A stretch of DNA of 64,000 bases from an uncultured beta proteobacterium (GCA_903858445.1 CAIOIX010000160.1:1-64000), one strand, 5' to 3'. Counted from the first letter of the stretch, positions 52,825 to 62,584 are shown. The notes: a model not told the origin generated them from the letters alone. Numbers and translations are program-made.

Positions 52825-53802
52825 TTACTCAGGCTTAAATGGATGAGGAACTGGTTTTTGATCGAGCCAGGCTTCCAAGGTTTCTGTGATGCCCTTAGAA
52901 AACGCCTCAAAAATCGGTTCAGCAATAAAGCCCAAGTGAGGTGTGACTAATAGGTTTGGGGTATTGCGCAAAGGATCGTCCACGGGAAGTGGTTCAACAT
53001 CAAAGACATCTACTGCTGCTTGCGCAGGACGGCCAGCGATGAGCGCCTTGCGAAGGTCTGGCATATTTATTAGGGCTGCACGTGAGGTATTAACCAAAAT
53101 AGAGTCTGGGCGCATTAAGGTCAATTGATCGGCGCTAATAATTCCTTTAGTGCCGGGACCCGCAACCAGATGCATGGTAACTACTTTTGATGTGCTGAGT
53201 AATTCATCTAGACTAACGGATTTTGCATTTTCAGCGGCAGCACGCTCAGGAGTCATGCGTGGGCTCCATGTCACCACTTCCATGCCAAATGCGTTACCAA
53301 CGCGCGCAACACGACTACCAATTGCCCCCAAACCCATTACACCAAGACGTTGCCCAGAGAGCATGGGTAGAAGAGATAGTTCATCGCGCCATCCGCCTGA
53401 GGCAATGAGTTTATTTTCTTCAATCAAACGCTTTGATGTCCCCAGAATTAATGCCCAAGTGAGTTCGGCTGTTGTTTCTTTGGATGGTCCACCATGAGTG
53501 CATGCCATTGGGATGTTTCTGGATACTAGGGCGCCTGCCTCCAAAGTGCCATTACGCTCGCCCGTAAACATCAGAAATTTCAGCTTAGGTAGGCGCGCAA
53601 TCATGGCCTCATTAAATGGAGAGCGGTCCCGCACGATGGCGATTACATCTGCGTCTTTTACTGCTTCGTATAAAGCTTCATCACGCAAGGGTTCATGGTG
53701 AATCTTGAGATGTGCTTGTTGCTCTAGCTTCTCCCATTTGGAGAAACGGCGCAGGGCGCGTTCGTAGTCACCAAGGATGACGATGTTTGGTAATGGGGCC
53801 AT
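52825..53802 (-). CDS. D-2-hydroxyacid dehydrogenase-family protein
   Basis: A 325-residue protein with the NAD motif GVMGLGAIGSRVARVGNAFGMEVVTW, Arg in ILVNTSRAALINMPDL, Glu in DVFDVEPLPVDDPL and His in LVTPHLGFIAEP. The cofactor loop and triad are intact, so it should be active; substrate unknown. It lies between MmgE/PrpD and the ChrA-type pair on one strand. Confidence 0.92.
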   Translation of the reverse strand: MAPLPNIVILGDYERALRRFSKWEKLEQQAHLKIHHEPLRDEALYEAVKDADVIAIVRDRSPFNEAMIARLPKLKFLMFTGERNGTLEAGALVSRNIPMACTHGGPSKETTAELTWALILGTSKRLIEENKLIASGGWRDELSLLPMLSGQRLGVMGLGAIGSRVARVGNAFGMEVVTWSPRMTPERAAAENAKSVSLDELLSTSKVVTMHLVAGPGTKGIISADQLTLMRPDSILVNTSRAALINMPDLRKALIAGRPAQAAVDVFDVEPLPVDDPLRNTPNLLVTPHLGFIAEPIFEAFSKGITETLEAWLDQKPVPHPFKPE

Positions 53803-53827
53803 GGTTGCCTGATACTTTCTAATTAAT

Positions 53828-55201
53828 TTAGTCTGGGGTGCAAAGGTTCAAAATTTGCTTGAGATCAGATGCGCTACCCAATTTCCATAAAGCAGAAATC
53901 AGTTGACGCGTTTTTTCAGTACCAATGATGGGTTCAGTCAGACTAATAAACTTTTGTTCTAAGTTCGTATCGCTCATTGGGTTCTCAACGGAGCCAATCG
54001 CATTCTTCACGAATACGTGAACTTCTTTGCCGTCTTTCAGGATCGCCTTCACATCTACTGAGGCTTCGCTAATAGAAGTATCGGTTGTTGCGTTGACTTT
54101 GGCGCGTAAAGCAACCACATCAGCACGGTTCACGATGTCATCGGCGTATTCACCTTCACCTGCTTGACCAAAAATCAGACCCACCGCACAGCCGTGGTAG
54201 ACGCTGAATTTACCTTCAAGACCATCTTTAGGTGTCTTCTTGCCAGTTAGCTCAAGCACGAGGGGATGAACACGCAACTCAATGCGTTCTACATCCTCAG
54301 CTTTAACACCTTGGGCGCGTAACTGTGCGCAAGCATCGATAGCAGGGTGGATCACAATGCCACAAGCAAATGGCTTATAAGTATTTAATGAGATCTCAAA
54401 TGACTTGCCGAGCTCGCGATCAATTTCCAACCAGTCACATTTGGTAGAAACGGTTTGCATATAGCCACGACCTGCTTCCAAGGCTTTGGGGCTGGCAGTA
54501 AAGCCATGCTTTGCCAAGAGTGCAGAAAGTTGTCCTGCACGTGCTGCACCGCCTGGATGAAATGGTTTTGTCATGGTGCCAAATTGCTCGCGCATGCCCA
54601 CTGGCTGAGATGCGGCAATGCCAAGAGCCATAGTGGTTTTTTGTAGATCAAGACCCATAAGACGTGAACAGGCTGCAGCTGAACCAAGCATGCCAGTAGA
54701 GCCAGTGATATGCCAGCCGCGATGGTAGTGATCGGGGTACATAGCATTGCCAACACGACAAGCAACATCAATACCTAGAATGAGGGAGTCAATGATTTGG
54801 CGACCATTAGCATTGAGGTGCTCACCTAAAGCCAGAATGGCTGAGGCAACAGGGCCGGCGGGATGAATCACTGTTTTGAGGTGGGTATCATCAAAGTCAA
54901 AGGTATGGGAGCTGATGCCATTAATGAGGGCGGCGCCACCCATGTCAACGCGATCCTTGCGACCTAAAATACTGGCTTGCGGTGCGGGTTGGAATTCGCG
55001 AATAGCTGCCAAAGAAGATTCCACACTCTCATGATTGGCAGCGCCAATGGCACATCCAAGCCAGTTTAAAAATGTACGGTGTGCCTCATGATCTACTTCA
55101 GGGGTCCAGCCTTGGCTAGGGTGCGAGGTAACGAATTCAGCCAAGATCTTAGTAACGGGAGGCGCATTGAGATCTGCTGCTGCTTGAATGACTTGAGACA
55201 T
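53828..55201 (-). CDS. MmgE/PrpD-family protein
   Basis: A 457-residue protein with the family blocks FLNWLGCAIGAANHESVESSLA, LINGISSHTFDFDDTHLKTVIHPAGPVASAILALGEH and GWHITGSTGMLGSAAACSRLMGLD. The family includes 2-methylcitrate dehydratase and cis-aconitate decarboxylase; many Burkholderiales homologues beside Bug genes have no known substrate. It lies 29 bp after a Bug gene on the same strand, so it probably processes that protein's ligand. Confidence 0.93.
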   Translation of the reverse strand: MSQVIQAAADLNAPPVTKILAEFVTSHPSQGWTPEVDHEAHRTFLNWLGCAIGAANHESVESSLAAIREFQPAPQASILGRKDRVDMGGAALINGISSHTFDFDDTHLKTVIHPAGPVASAILALGEHLNANGRQIIDSLILGIDVACRVGNAMYPDHYHRGWHITGSTGMLGSAAACSRLMGLDLQKTTMALGIAASQPVGMREQFGTMTKPFHPGGAARAGQLSALLAKHGFTASPKALEAGRGYMQTVSTKCDWLEIDRELGKSFEISLNTYKPFACGIVIHPAIDACAQLRAQGVKAEDVERIELRVHPLVLELTGKKTPKDGLEGKFSVYHGCAVGLIFGQAGEGEYADDIVNRADVVALRAKVNATTDTSISEASVDVKAILKDGKEVHVFVKNAIGSVENPMSDTNLEQKFISLTEPIIGTEKTRQLISALWKLGSASDLKQILNLCTPD

Positions 55202-55230
55202 GTAATTTCCTATTTCTGGTAAGTTAATTT

Positions 55231-56232
55231 TTATTCGATTTCAATTTGACGACTTTTAGCAACCTTAGTCCAGCGTGCAATATCTTCTTTAATGTAGGCA
55301 CTAAACTGTTGCGGTGTCATCGGCGTTAAGGTCATCGCTTCGCTCAACATCTCTTGGTTGAACTCTGGTGTTGCTAGAACTTTATTCAGTTCGGCATTTA
55401 TCCTATTCACAATTGCTTCTGGGACGTTCGCTGGACCTGAGATGCCATACCACTGCTGTCCATCAAAACCGGGATAGCCCAACTCTTTGAAGGTGGGAAT
55501 ATTTGGTTCAGCTGAACTGCGTTTCTGACCCGTAATAGCAAGCGCACGTACTCGGTTTGTTTTTAGGTAGGGAATGGCGGCGAATAAGGTGGGTAGCATG
55601 GCATCTGTTTGGCCACCAAGGAGATCGGTAAATGCAGGGGAAATACCGCGATAAGGTACATGCACCATAAAGATTCCTGAGGCCATCTTGAACTGCTCCA
55701 TACCCAAGTGGGTCAGTGTTCCAGGGCCAGCAGTGCCATACGTTAATTTGGCTGGATTTTTCTTGGCGTATGCTACAAATTCACTAAGATTTTTTGCTGG
55801 CACATTAGTATTGATAATGAGTACATTGGGCGTTGCTCCAATCATGCCAATGTGACTGAAGTCTTTGAAGGCGTCGTAGTTGAGTTTTCTGACTGCTGGA
55901 TTTGTGCCATGGGTGCCAACATAAGAAATCATGAGGGTGTAGCCATCAGGAGCCGCTTTAGCGGTGGCTTGTGCAGCAATTGCGCCTCCACCACCTGAGA
56001 TGTTATCCACAATGATGCTTTGACCTAAGTTTCTGGATAAACGTTCGGCCACCGCTCTGGCAAGATGATCCAAACCTCCACCGGCTGCGACGGGGGCAAT
56101 CAAGCGGATGGGCTTACTGGGATAGTTTGCGGCTGACTGCGCGCTGGCATTTAAGCTAAAAAGTACCGTAAAAGCAGAAATAATGAAAGAGGACAAAAAA
56201 ATCGGCACTTGCCGATTGGAGGTATTAGACAT
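55231..56232 (-). CDS. Bug-family substrate-binding protein
   Basis: A 333-residue protein with a signal peptide ending SAQSAAN and the signature YPSKPIRLIAPVAAGGGLDHLARAVAERL, VDNISGGGGAIAAQATAKAAPDGYTLMIS and MVHVPYRGISPAFTDLLGGQT. First gene of the minus-strand operon leading into MmgE/PrpD. Ligand unknown. Confidence 0.9.
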   Translation of the reverse strand: MSNTSNRQVPIFLSSFIISAFTVLFSLNASAQSAANYPSKPIRLIAPVAAGGGLDHLARAVAERLSRNLGQSIIVDNISGGGGAIAAQATAKAAPDGYTLMISYVGTHGTNPAVRKLNYDAFKDFSHIGMIGATPNVLIINTNVPAKNLSEFVAYAKKNPAKLTYGTAGPGTLTHLGMEQFKMASGIFMVHVPYRGISPAFTDLLGGQTDAMLPTLFAAIPYLKTNRVRALAITGQKRSSAEPNIPTFKELGYPGFDGQQWYGISGPANVPEAIVNRINAELNKVLATPEFNQEMLSEAMTLTPMTPQQFSAYIKEDIARWTKVAKSRQIEIE

Positions 56233-56324
56233 GTCTCGGGTCCAGGTTATTGTTTTTGGATTAATCTAGTAACGCAGACGAATTTTACTATTTATGACAG
56301 ATTTTTTTTGACAAAGGAAAACCC

Positions 56325-56627
56325 ATGATTTTGGAACATTGCGATATTGAGATCCACTCTGGCAAGCAGGAAGAGTTTGAGGAGGCTATTTTGCGTGGGG
56401 TAGAGACGGTAATTGCAAAATCCAAGGGGTTTCAGGGCTACAAGGTGCACCACAGTATCGAAAGCCCAGCCCGTTACCTATTGATGATCTATTGGGATAC
56501 TTTGGAAAACCACACGCTTGATTTTCGGGGCTCCCCTGCATTTGTAGACTGGCGCACTATTGTGGGGCCCTTCTTTGCCAAGCCGCCTGTAGTGGAGCAC
56601 TTTACCTTGGTGAGCAAGCCGGCGTGA
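56325..56627 (+). CDS. Antibiotic biosynthesis monooxygenase (ABM)-domain protein
   Basis: A 100-residue single ABM-domain protein: MILEHCDIEIHSGKQEEFEEAI, GFQGYKVHHSIESPARYLLMIYWDTLENH. This ferredoxin-like fold occurs in small monooxygenases, heme-degrading enzymes and proteins of unknown activity. It stands alone between minus-strand genes. AAAGGAAAACCC precedes the ATG. Confidence 0.88.
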   Translation: MILEHCDIEIHSGKQEEFEEAILRGVETVIAKSKGFQGYKVHHSIESPARYLLMIYWDTLENHTLDFRGSPAFVDWRTIVGPFFAKPPVVEHFTLVSKPA

Positions 56628-56643
56628 GCTACTTTCAGAGTCC

Positions 56644-57414
56644 TTAGCCGGCTTTGAGCTTCTTGCGAATAGACTGCTCAACCGGTATGGAATCTAAATT
56701 AGGCTCTAAGGCTTCGCGCTCATCAAAGACAAAGCAACTGCCGTTGTAGTGCGCGGAGCCTACTTCTTCAAAGTATTTCAAGATGCCACCTTCTAATTGG
56801 TAGCTATGTTGCATACCAATCTCACGCATATACAGGCCTGACTTTTCACAACGAATACCACCAGTACAAAAGCTTACTAATGTTTTATCAGTAAGCTCCT
56901 CTTTGTGGGCTTGAATGGCCTGTGGAAATTCAGTGAACTTTTGGATGTTCAAGTGAAGGGCGTTTTCAAAGGTACCGTAATCTACTTCAAAGGCATTGCG
57001 CGTATCCACCATCACTACTGGGCGACCCAAGTCATCGGTGCCACGATCAAGCCATTCTTGTAATTTCTTGGGAGATATAAAGTGAGCGCGACCTTCTTCG
57101 GGGCGAATCGTAGGGTGATTCATTCGAATAATTTCATTCTTGAGTTTGATGAGCATTTTTTTGAAGGGCTGCTCTTCTGACCAGCTTTCCTTGCTCTCAA
57201 TAGTTTTGAAACGATCATCAGTGCGAAGCCATTCTAAAAAGCTACGCATCTCTTTTTCTTGCCCTGCCAGGAACATATTAATTCCTTCTCCGGTGAGCAA
57301 AATCGTACCTTTGAGCTGAAGTGCATTGCATTGGCCAAGCATCGTTGCGCGCAACTCTGGTAAGTTATCCAGGCTGACGAATAAATACGCGGCGATGTTC
57401 AAAATGGGCTTCAT
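56644..57414 (-). CDS. trhO: tRNA uridine(34) 5-hydroxylation protein TrhO (rhodanese family)
   Basis: A 256-residue protein from ATG 57414 (MKPILNIAAYLFVSL); the ORF track adds 13 residues, and AGAGAG lies at the right distance before this ATG. An N-terminal acylphosphatase-like domain (GTILLTGEGINMFLAGQ) precedes a rhodanese domain with the catalytic cysteine in LVSFCTGGIRCEKSGLYMRE. TrhO (YceA) uses oxygen to hydroxylate wobble uridine of tRNA. Confidence 0.93.
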   Translation of the reverse strand: MKPILNIAAYLFVSLDNLPELRATMLGQCNALQLKGTILLTGEGINMFLAGQEKEMRSFLEWLRTDDRFKTIESKESWSEEQPFKKMLIKLKNEIIRMNHPTIRPEEGRAHFISPKKLQEWLDRGTDDLGRPVVMVDTRNAFEVDYGTFENALHLNIQKFTEFPQAIQAHKEELTDKTLVSFCTGGIRCEKSGLYMREIGMQHSYQLEGGILKYFEEVGSAHYNGSCFVFDEREALEPNLDSIPVEQSIRKKLKAG

Positions 57415-57503
57415 GGTTAATCTCTCTTGGCTACGCCCTCTATTATCAAACATCAGTCTCGCAGGGGTGGTAATCTTGTTGCCTTACCAAAAGGAGATGC
57501 GGC

Positions 57504-58505
57504 ATGCAGATTTACTTAAAAATGGCTAAAAAAGCCATATTTTTTGCTTTAATGCTGGTTGGGTTCGCTGGAATTGCCAGTGCTCAGACTGCTGGACTTG
57601 GTTCTTGGCCTACCCAAAAACCCATTCGTCTAATTGCGGTTTTCCCTCCTGGTGGATCTGTAGATCAAGTGGCGCGTATTTTGGCTCCAGCGCTTCAGGC
57701 TGAATTAAAACAAAACGTGATTGTTGAAAACGTTGGCGGGGCATCTGGCGTGATCGGGACTGCGGCAATGACAAGATCTGATCCTGATGGCTATACCTTT
57801 GCGGTGGTCTTTGATACTCATGGCGTCAATCCAAGTCTGAAAGATAAGCTGCCCTACGACACTATTAAAGATATTGCACCGGTCACGTTGATCGGCACCT
57901 CTCCCATGGTCTTGGTTGCCAGTAAAAAATCTGGAATCACCAGTTTCAAACAGTTAGTAGATTTATCGAAGGCTGGCAAGCAATTTAGCTATGGCTCGAT
58001 TGGTATTGGTAGCTTGGGGCATCTTGCAATGGCGCGCTTAGCCAAACAGGCGGGTTTTGATTGGAACCACATTCCTTATCGTGGCGGCGGTCCTTTGATG
58101 CAGGATGTATTGGGCGGTCAGGTTGAGCTAGCTGTTGGTTCAGAGTTCTTGGTAAAGCCGCATATAGAGAGTGGTGGCGTCATTCCTTTGGTTGTTACAA
58201 CGACCAAACGGGCGCCGGGATTACCGAATGTCCCAACAGTTGCAGAAAGCGGTTTCCCAGGCTTTAATGCCCCAGCATGGTGGGCTGTATTAGCACCAGG
58301 TAAAACGCCCCCAGCAATTGTGAATGCTATGAACCAAGCCATTACAAAGGCGCTCAAGACACCCAATGTTGCTGATAAATTTAAAGCGCAAGGTATTGAG
58401 ATTATTGCCGGCAACCCTGAGACACTGCGTGATTTCATCGGCAAGCAGATCGCTGTGTGGGGTAAGTTTGTGATTGAGAACAATATTAAAGAAACAGCAC
58501 AATAA
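57504..58505 (+). CDS. Bug-family substrate-binding protein
   Basis: A 333-residue protein with a signal peptide (ending IASAQT) and the signature WPTQKPIRLIAVFPPGGSVDQVARILAP, VENVGGASGVIGTAAMTRSDPDGYTFAVV and WNHIPYRGGGPLMQDVLGGQV. AAAAGGAGATG lies before the ATG. It is 38 bp upstream of the CMD-family gene, starting a plus-strand operon that runs through pirin and a methyltransferase. Confidence 0.9.
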   Translation: MQIYLKMAKKAIFFALMLVGFAGIASAQTAGLGSWPTQKPIRLIAVFPPGGSVDQVARILAPALQAELKQNVIVENVGGASGVIGTAAMTRSDPDGYTFAVVFDTHGVNPSLKDKLPYDTIKDIAPVTLIGTSPMVLVASKKSGITSFKQLVDLSKAGKQFSYGSIGIGSLGHLAMARLAKQAGFDWNHIPYRGGGPLMQDVLGGQVELAVGSEFLVKPHIESGGVIPLVVTTTKRAPGLPNVPTVAESGFPGFNAPAWWAVLAPGKTPPAIVNAMNQAITKALKTPNVADKFKAQGIEIIAGNPETLRDFIGKQIAVWGKFVIENNIKETAQ

Positions 58506-58543
58506 AAAAATCAACTGCGTCTGCCTATTTTTAGAAAGTATTT

Positions 58544-59095
58544 ATGTCCGAACGTTTAATTCCTTACCAGCCAATGGACTTGGCTGAGCCTGCTGATTTG
58601 GTTGCGGCAATTCGTCAGCGACGGGGCGGTCAGTTTATTAATTTAGATCGCATGCTTTTACATAGCGTTCCAATTGCAGAGGGTTGGAATCACTTCATTG
58701 GAGAGATTCGCAATAATCTGTCTTTAGATCCAAAGTTGCGAGAGTTGGCTATGTGCGGCGTTGCCGTCCTAAATGGTGCTGAATATGAGTTTTTTCACCA
58801 TGCGCCGCCATTTAAAAAAGCGGGTGGTACCGAGGAGCAAGTAGAAGGCCTGCGTTTAATTGGGAAAGCTGAATTCCCAAAGAGTCTATTTTCCGCAGTG
58901 GAAAATGATGCGGCAGATTTAACCTTTCAGATGACGCGCAATATCAAAGTTGATCCAGGGCTGATGAAGCGCTTACAGACAACGTTGGGAAGTACTGATA
59001 CGGTTGAATTGGTCACGGTCATCGCTGCTTACAACATGGTGTCTCGTTTCTTAATCGCTCTGGATGTTAATCCAGAAGATCATCCGCCCGCCTAA
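58544..59095 (+). CDS. Carboxymuconolactone decarboxylase (AhpD-like)-family protein without the CxxC pair
   Basis: A 183-residue helical protein with the CMD pattern (NNLSLDPKLRELAMCGVAVLNGAEYEFFHHAPPFKKAGGTEEQVEGLR). In AhpD-type members the helix carries CxxC...H; here it reads NGAEYEFFHH, keeping Glu and His residues but no cysteine pair. Peroxidase activity is therefore unlikely; a decarboxylase or lyase-like role is possible. It follows a Bug gene by 38 bp. Confidence 0.85.
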   Translation: MSERLIPYQPMDLAEPADLVAAIRQRRGGQFINLDRMLLHSVPIAEGWNHFIGEIRNNLSLDPKLRELAMCGVAVLNGAEYEFFHHAPPFKKAGGTEEQVEGLRLIGKAEFPKSLFSAVENDAADLTFQMTRNIKVDPGLMKRLQTTLGSTDTVELVTVIAAYNMVSRFLIALDVNPEDHPPA

Positions 59096-59110
59096 GTTAA
59101 AAGCATTCTC

Positions 59111-59965
59111 ATGATTCGCAACGTCCAAACCGTTATTCCCGGGATCGCCACTTCTGATGGCGCAGGCGTCAAATTGCGCCGTAGCCTCGGCGGTCAACAG
59201 CGGATCCGATTGGATCCATTCTTGATGTTGGATGAATTTTCATCTAACGATCCTAATGACTATGTCGCTGGCTTTCCATCTCATCCCCATCGTGGTTTTG
59301 AGACTGTGACTTACATGTTGGAAGGTCACATGCTGCATGAGGATCATCTGGGCAATCAAGGGCATCTCAAAACCGGCGGAGTGCAGTGGATGACCGCGGG
59401 GCGCGGCATAATTCATTCCGAGATGCCCCAACAGGTTAGCGGGGCGATGCGTGGTTTTCAGTTGTGGATTAATTTGCCTGCAAAAGAAAAGATGAAAGCG
59501 GCCGGCTATCAAGATATTCAGGTTGAAGATATCCCAACAGTAAATCTTGCTAACGGTGGTCTGCTGAAGATTATCGCTGGTTCGTATGTTACTTCTGGTG
59601 AGATGGTGGCGGGTCCTATCGGCGGCATTACAACTGAACCTTTATTTTTGGATGTGCATTTGCCTATCGGTGGTGAGTTCGACCATGTTGTACCTGAGGC
59701 GCATAATGCATTCCTCTATGTATATGAGGGTGAATTGGCGGTAGGTGATCCCCTCAAGGCGGTACCGAAACAGGCGGCTGTCGTGCTTGGTAAGGGAGAC
59801 CATTTAAAGGTCAAGGCAGGTTCTGCTGGTGCTCAATTTATTGTGTTGGCAGCATTGCCTTTAGGTGAGCCTATTGTTCAGCACGGCCCCTTTGTTATGA
59901 ACACCCGAGAGGAGATTGAGCAAGCCATTGAAGACTATCAAAATAATCGTTTGACTGCTTCATGA
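59111..59965 (+). CDS. Pirin-family protein
   Basis: A 284-residue bicupin. The N-terminal cupin metal site is visible in PSHPHRGFETVTYMLEGHMLHEDHLGNQG and GRGIIHSEMP; the C-terminal cupin starts near VHLPIGGEFDHVVP. Pirins bind iron; some are quercetin dioxygenases. It overlaps the methyltransferase start by 4 bp. Confidence 0.93.
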   Translation: MIRNVQTVIPGIATSDGAGVKLRRSLGGQQRIRLDPFLMLDEFSSNDPNDYVAGFPSHPHRGFETVTYMLEGHMLHEDHLGNQGHLKTGGVQWMTAGRGIIHSEMPQQVSGAMRGFQLWINLPAKEKMKAAGYQDIQVEDIPTVNLANGGLLKIIAGSYVTSGEMVAGPIGGITTEPLFLDVHLPIGGEFDHVVPEAHNAFLYVYEGELAVGDPLKAVPKQAAVVLGKGDHLKVKAGSAGAQFIVLAALPLGEPIVQHGPFVMNTREEIEQAIEDYQNNRLTAS

Positions 59966-61146
59966 CACAAACTTCAGCGGCTAATGTTTTGATTCATTGG
60001 GATGAGGATGAACAACGCCATGGAGCGCAATGGCACTCCGAGAATGGTATTCATGCCCATAAAAAAGTAGTACTCGCCGACGACACTCTGACTGCTGATA
60101 TTGCTTATCGCCTAGCATGCGCAGGTACCGCAATATTGTGGCGAGGAGATTTTCAGAATGCCCGCCAGATTTTGCAAGCCTTGGCTAGAAGGGTGGATAA
60201 ACCTTCTAGGAAATCTACAAGAGTAGTGCGAGTTGAGAAGGGGGAAGCCAAAAGTCCGCTCGATACTTTTAATCTGTATCGCCTCGCTCAGTCGCAACGT
60301 GCACGTATTTTGGGAATGCTACTGATTCAAATCAATTCTGATCACACGATTTCCTTAAGGCGGGCGCCAGACGTAAGAGAGGCTTGTCTCGAGACCTATG
60401 GTGTGGTGGTTGAGCCCTACATCATTTCTTTACGTGAATTACTTGGCGTCATCAGTACTCATGAATGGCGCAAGAATGGTGTGCCGATTCTAGCGAGAGG
60501 AGATGAGCCGATCTGCGTTCATCCGCATTACGGAGTATTTTCTCCTGTTCGTGGGGAATATATTCAACTAGTCTGTAATGCATCTTGGCCAAAAGCGATT
60601 GATAAGCACTCGATTGCATTTGATATTGGCGTTGGCACTGGTGCTTTATCTATCGTTTTAGCTTTGCGCGATATACAAAAAATTATTGCTACTGATGTTG
60701 ATGAGCGAGCGATTATTTGTGCTCAAGATAACATTGAGAGATTGGACCTAGGCTCTCACATTACAGTTCAGAAGACGGATTTATTTCCAGCAGGCAAAGC
60801 TGCATTGATTGTTTGCAATCCGCCTTGGCTACCAGCAAGACCGAGCTCATCCCTCGAGCACTCTGTCTATGACCCAGAGAGTCGAATGTTGAAAGGTTTT
60901 CTAGCGGGACTTAAAGAGCATCTTCTGCCCGATGGTGAGGGCTGGTTGATTCTTTCGGATCTAGCAGAGCATCTAGGCCTTCGCACGAGACAAGAGTTGC
61001 TCGACTGGATTGAGCAAGCGGGACTTCGTGTTGTTAAGCGAGAGGATACTAAGGCTCAGCATAAAAAAGTATTTGATAAAACAGATGCATTGCATACCGC
61101 TAGATCTGCTGAGATTACGTCGCTTTGGCGTTTAGCGTCTATTTAA
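59962..61146 (+). CDS. Class I SAM-dependent methyltransferase (HemK/PrmC-like NPPW motif)
   Basis: A 394-residue protein. The C-terminal half has the SAM-binding motif AFDIGVGTGALSIVLAL, the acidic loop IIATDVDERAIICAQDNIERLDL and the NPPW catalytic motif (LIVCNPPWLPARPSS), as in N-methyltransferases acting on Gln, Asn or adenine. The N-terminal 200 residues are an unrecognised domain, perhaps for substrate recognition. It is coupled to the pirin gene by a 4-bp overlap. Confidence 0.85.
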   Translation: MTQTSAANVLIHWDEDEQRHGAQWHSENGIHAHKKVVLADDTLTADIAYRLACAGTAILWRGDFQNARQILQALARRVDKPSRKSTRVVRVEKGEAKSPLDTFNLYRLAQSQRARILGMLLIQINSDHTISLRRAPDVREACLETYGVVVEPYIISLRELLGVISTHEWRKNGVPILARGDEPICVHPHYGVFSPVRGEYIQLVCNASWPKAIDKHSIAFDIGVGTGALSIVLALRDIQKIIATDVDERAIICAQDNIERLDLGSHITVQKTDLFPAGKAALIVCNPPWLPARPSSSLEHSVYDPESRMLKGFLAGLKEHLLPDGEGWLILSDLAEHLGLRTRQELLDWIEQAGLRVVKREDTKAQHKKVFDKTDALHTARSAEITSLWRLASI

Positions 61147-61309
61147 TCTGCTGCAATGGTAATTCCTGGATAAAGTCGAATCATTGGGATCCCCAAGATA
61201 AATGCCAATTTTCACTATTTAGCGTGGTTTAAGTATTTCTGTCATCAATACCCTATACAGTGGGAGGATTGGGGTCTATTAACCCTTTAAATATTGATGG
61301 TTATCACCG

Positions 61310-62308
61310 ATGAAGAAGATTTTTGATGTACTCATGGGGATTAAAGCGGAAGTAGTGAATTTAATGCAGCCCCATATTAAGCAGATTGAGCCTGATTTAG
61401 CTCTTGACAGTCAAGAGAGGGTTGAGCTCCCAAAAGAGCTGCCTATAAAGATTGTCCCCATCAAAGATAATCCAGGAAAAATATCAACTGTAATAGCCAA
61501 GGTAAAAAGTACCGCTCCTGAAACCCGATATTTTCAGATTGAAGATGGCGATCATCACCATAAGATTGCTTATACCGTTTCTGGAGATATGGATGCCGAA
61601 AATATCCTCCTTTGCCTTCCTGGGCTGCTTGAAACAAAAGCCTCTTTTTTGGTGATTCACGCTTACTTCTTAAAATTTGATAACTGCAAAGTCATTAGTA
61701 TTGATTTTTCAGGCAGAGGGGAGTCAGATTATATTGATGACCGTAGCGCCTACAAAATGTCTTTATACCTATCGGATATCAGTCAGCTGATCCGCGGTGT
61801 CATCCTCACTGAAAAACTAGCGAATCAAAGGCTTACTATCCTAGGAACAAGTATGGGTGGCGTTTTAGCCATGTACCTTACACAAATATTTGGAAAAAAA
61901 ATTGACGAAATCATTCTGAATGATATTGCGCTCACTGTAAATTGGACTGCTTTATATTCGCTTTATAAGTCGATGAAAAATGAAATAGGCTTTCGGGATG
62001 CGCGAGAGCTTGCAAAAGACTTAAGTGTTGATCAGAAGGCCGTTTCTGATGTGCAGCTTCCAGGCCATTTCGACCTTTCTTATCAGGCTGATGTGTGGGG
62101 TATGAACTTTCATGAAGCCTTGGAGAATTACAAGGGTAAAGTGGGGCTTATCTATGGAGGCAAGTCAAAAATATGCACTAAACAGAGAGTCGATGAAGCT
62201 AAGAGTTTCTTCCCTTATCTGCAAGCATTCGAAGTTGCTAATGCGGGCCATCCAGTGCCTTTTAATCTTGCCGTCTGTGACTTTATTCAATCTGAAATGG
62301 GCGTATAA
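61310..62308 (+). CDS. Alpha/beta hydrolase with N-terminal extension
   Basis: A 332-residue protein. The first 75 residues are charged and not part of the fold. The nucleophile elbow is LGTSMGGVLAMYL (GxSxG), preceded by SIDFSGRGESDYIDDRS, and the catalytic His lies in ANAGHPVPFN; the acid is probably in the VGLIYGGKSKICTK region. Substrate unknown. Codon use and base composition look more AT-rich than the upstream genes. Confidence 0.85.
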   Translation: MKKIFDVLMGIKAEVVNLMQPHIKQIEPDLALDSQERVELPKELPIKIVPIKDNPGKISTVIAKVKSTAPETRYFQIEDGDHHHKIAYTVSGDMDAENILLCLPGLLETKASFLVIHAYFLKFDNCKVISIDFSGRGESDYIDDRSAYKMSLYLSDISQLIRGVILTEKLANQRLTILGTSMGGVLAMYLTQIFGKKIDEIILNDIALTVNWTALYSLYKSMKNEIGFRDARELAKDLSVDQKAVSDVQLPGHFDLSYQADVWGMNFHEALENYKGKVGLIYGGKSKICTKQRVDEAKSFFPYLQAFEVANAGHPVPFNLAVCDFIQSEMGV

Positions 62309-62329
62309 GTAGGTAATAGTTGGACTGAT

Positions 62330-62584
62330 TTAGTCCTCAGGCAGGCGCTCGACCTTGTAGAGACCATTTTTTAATTCTGCCAATGTTTTTCCGAGCTCAG
62401 AAAGCGTTCTCTTCTGCCTCTTTTCAATCACCAACTTTTTGGCCTTTAATTCTTCACTACATTCGAAGCGATCTTTTTCAGCTTCGTTGTCAGTTTTTGA
62501 TTGCATTGATATAGAGCCCAAAAAAATCCCAGTTGAGGCTGAGATAAGTCGTCGTGACAAGGAGCATTTCTGATGCAAAGCCAC
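62330..62584 (-). CDS. Small hypothetical protein, possibly exported
   Basis: An 84-residue ORF from a GTG, with a weak signal-like start (SRRLISASTGIFLGSIS) and a charged helical tail rich in Lys and Glu (DRFECSEELKAKKLVIEKRQKRTLSELGKTLAELKNGLY). A shorter start at the internal Met (MQSKTDNEAE) is possible. No ribosome binding site is seen at either start and no family is recognised. It converges on the hydrolase gene. Tentative. Confidence 0.4.
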   Translation of the reverse strand: MALHQKCSLSRRLISASTGIFLGSISMQSKTDNEAEKDRFECSEELKAKKLVIEKRQKRTLSELGKTLAELKNGLYKVERLPED

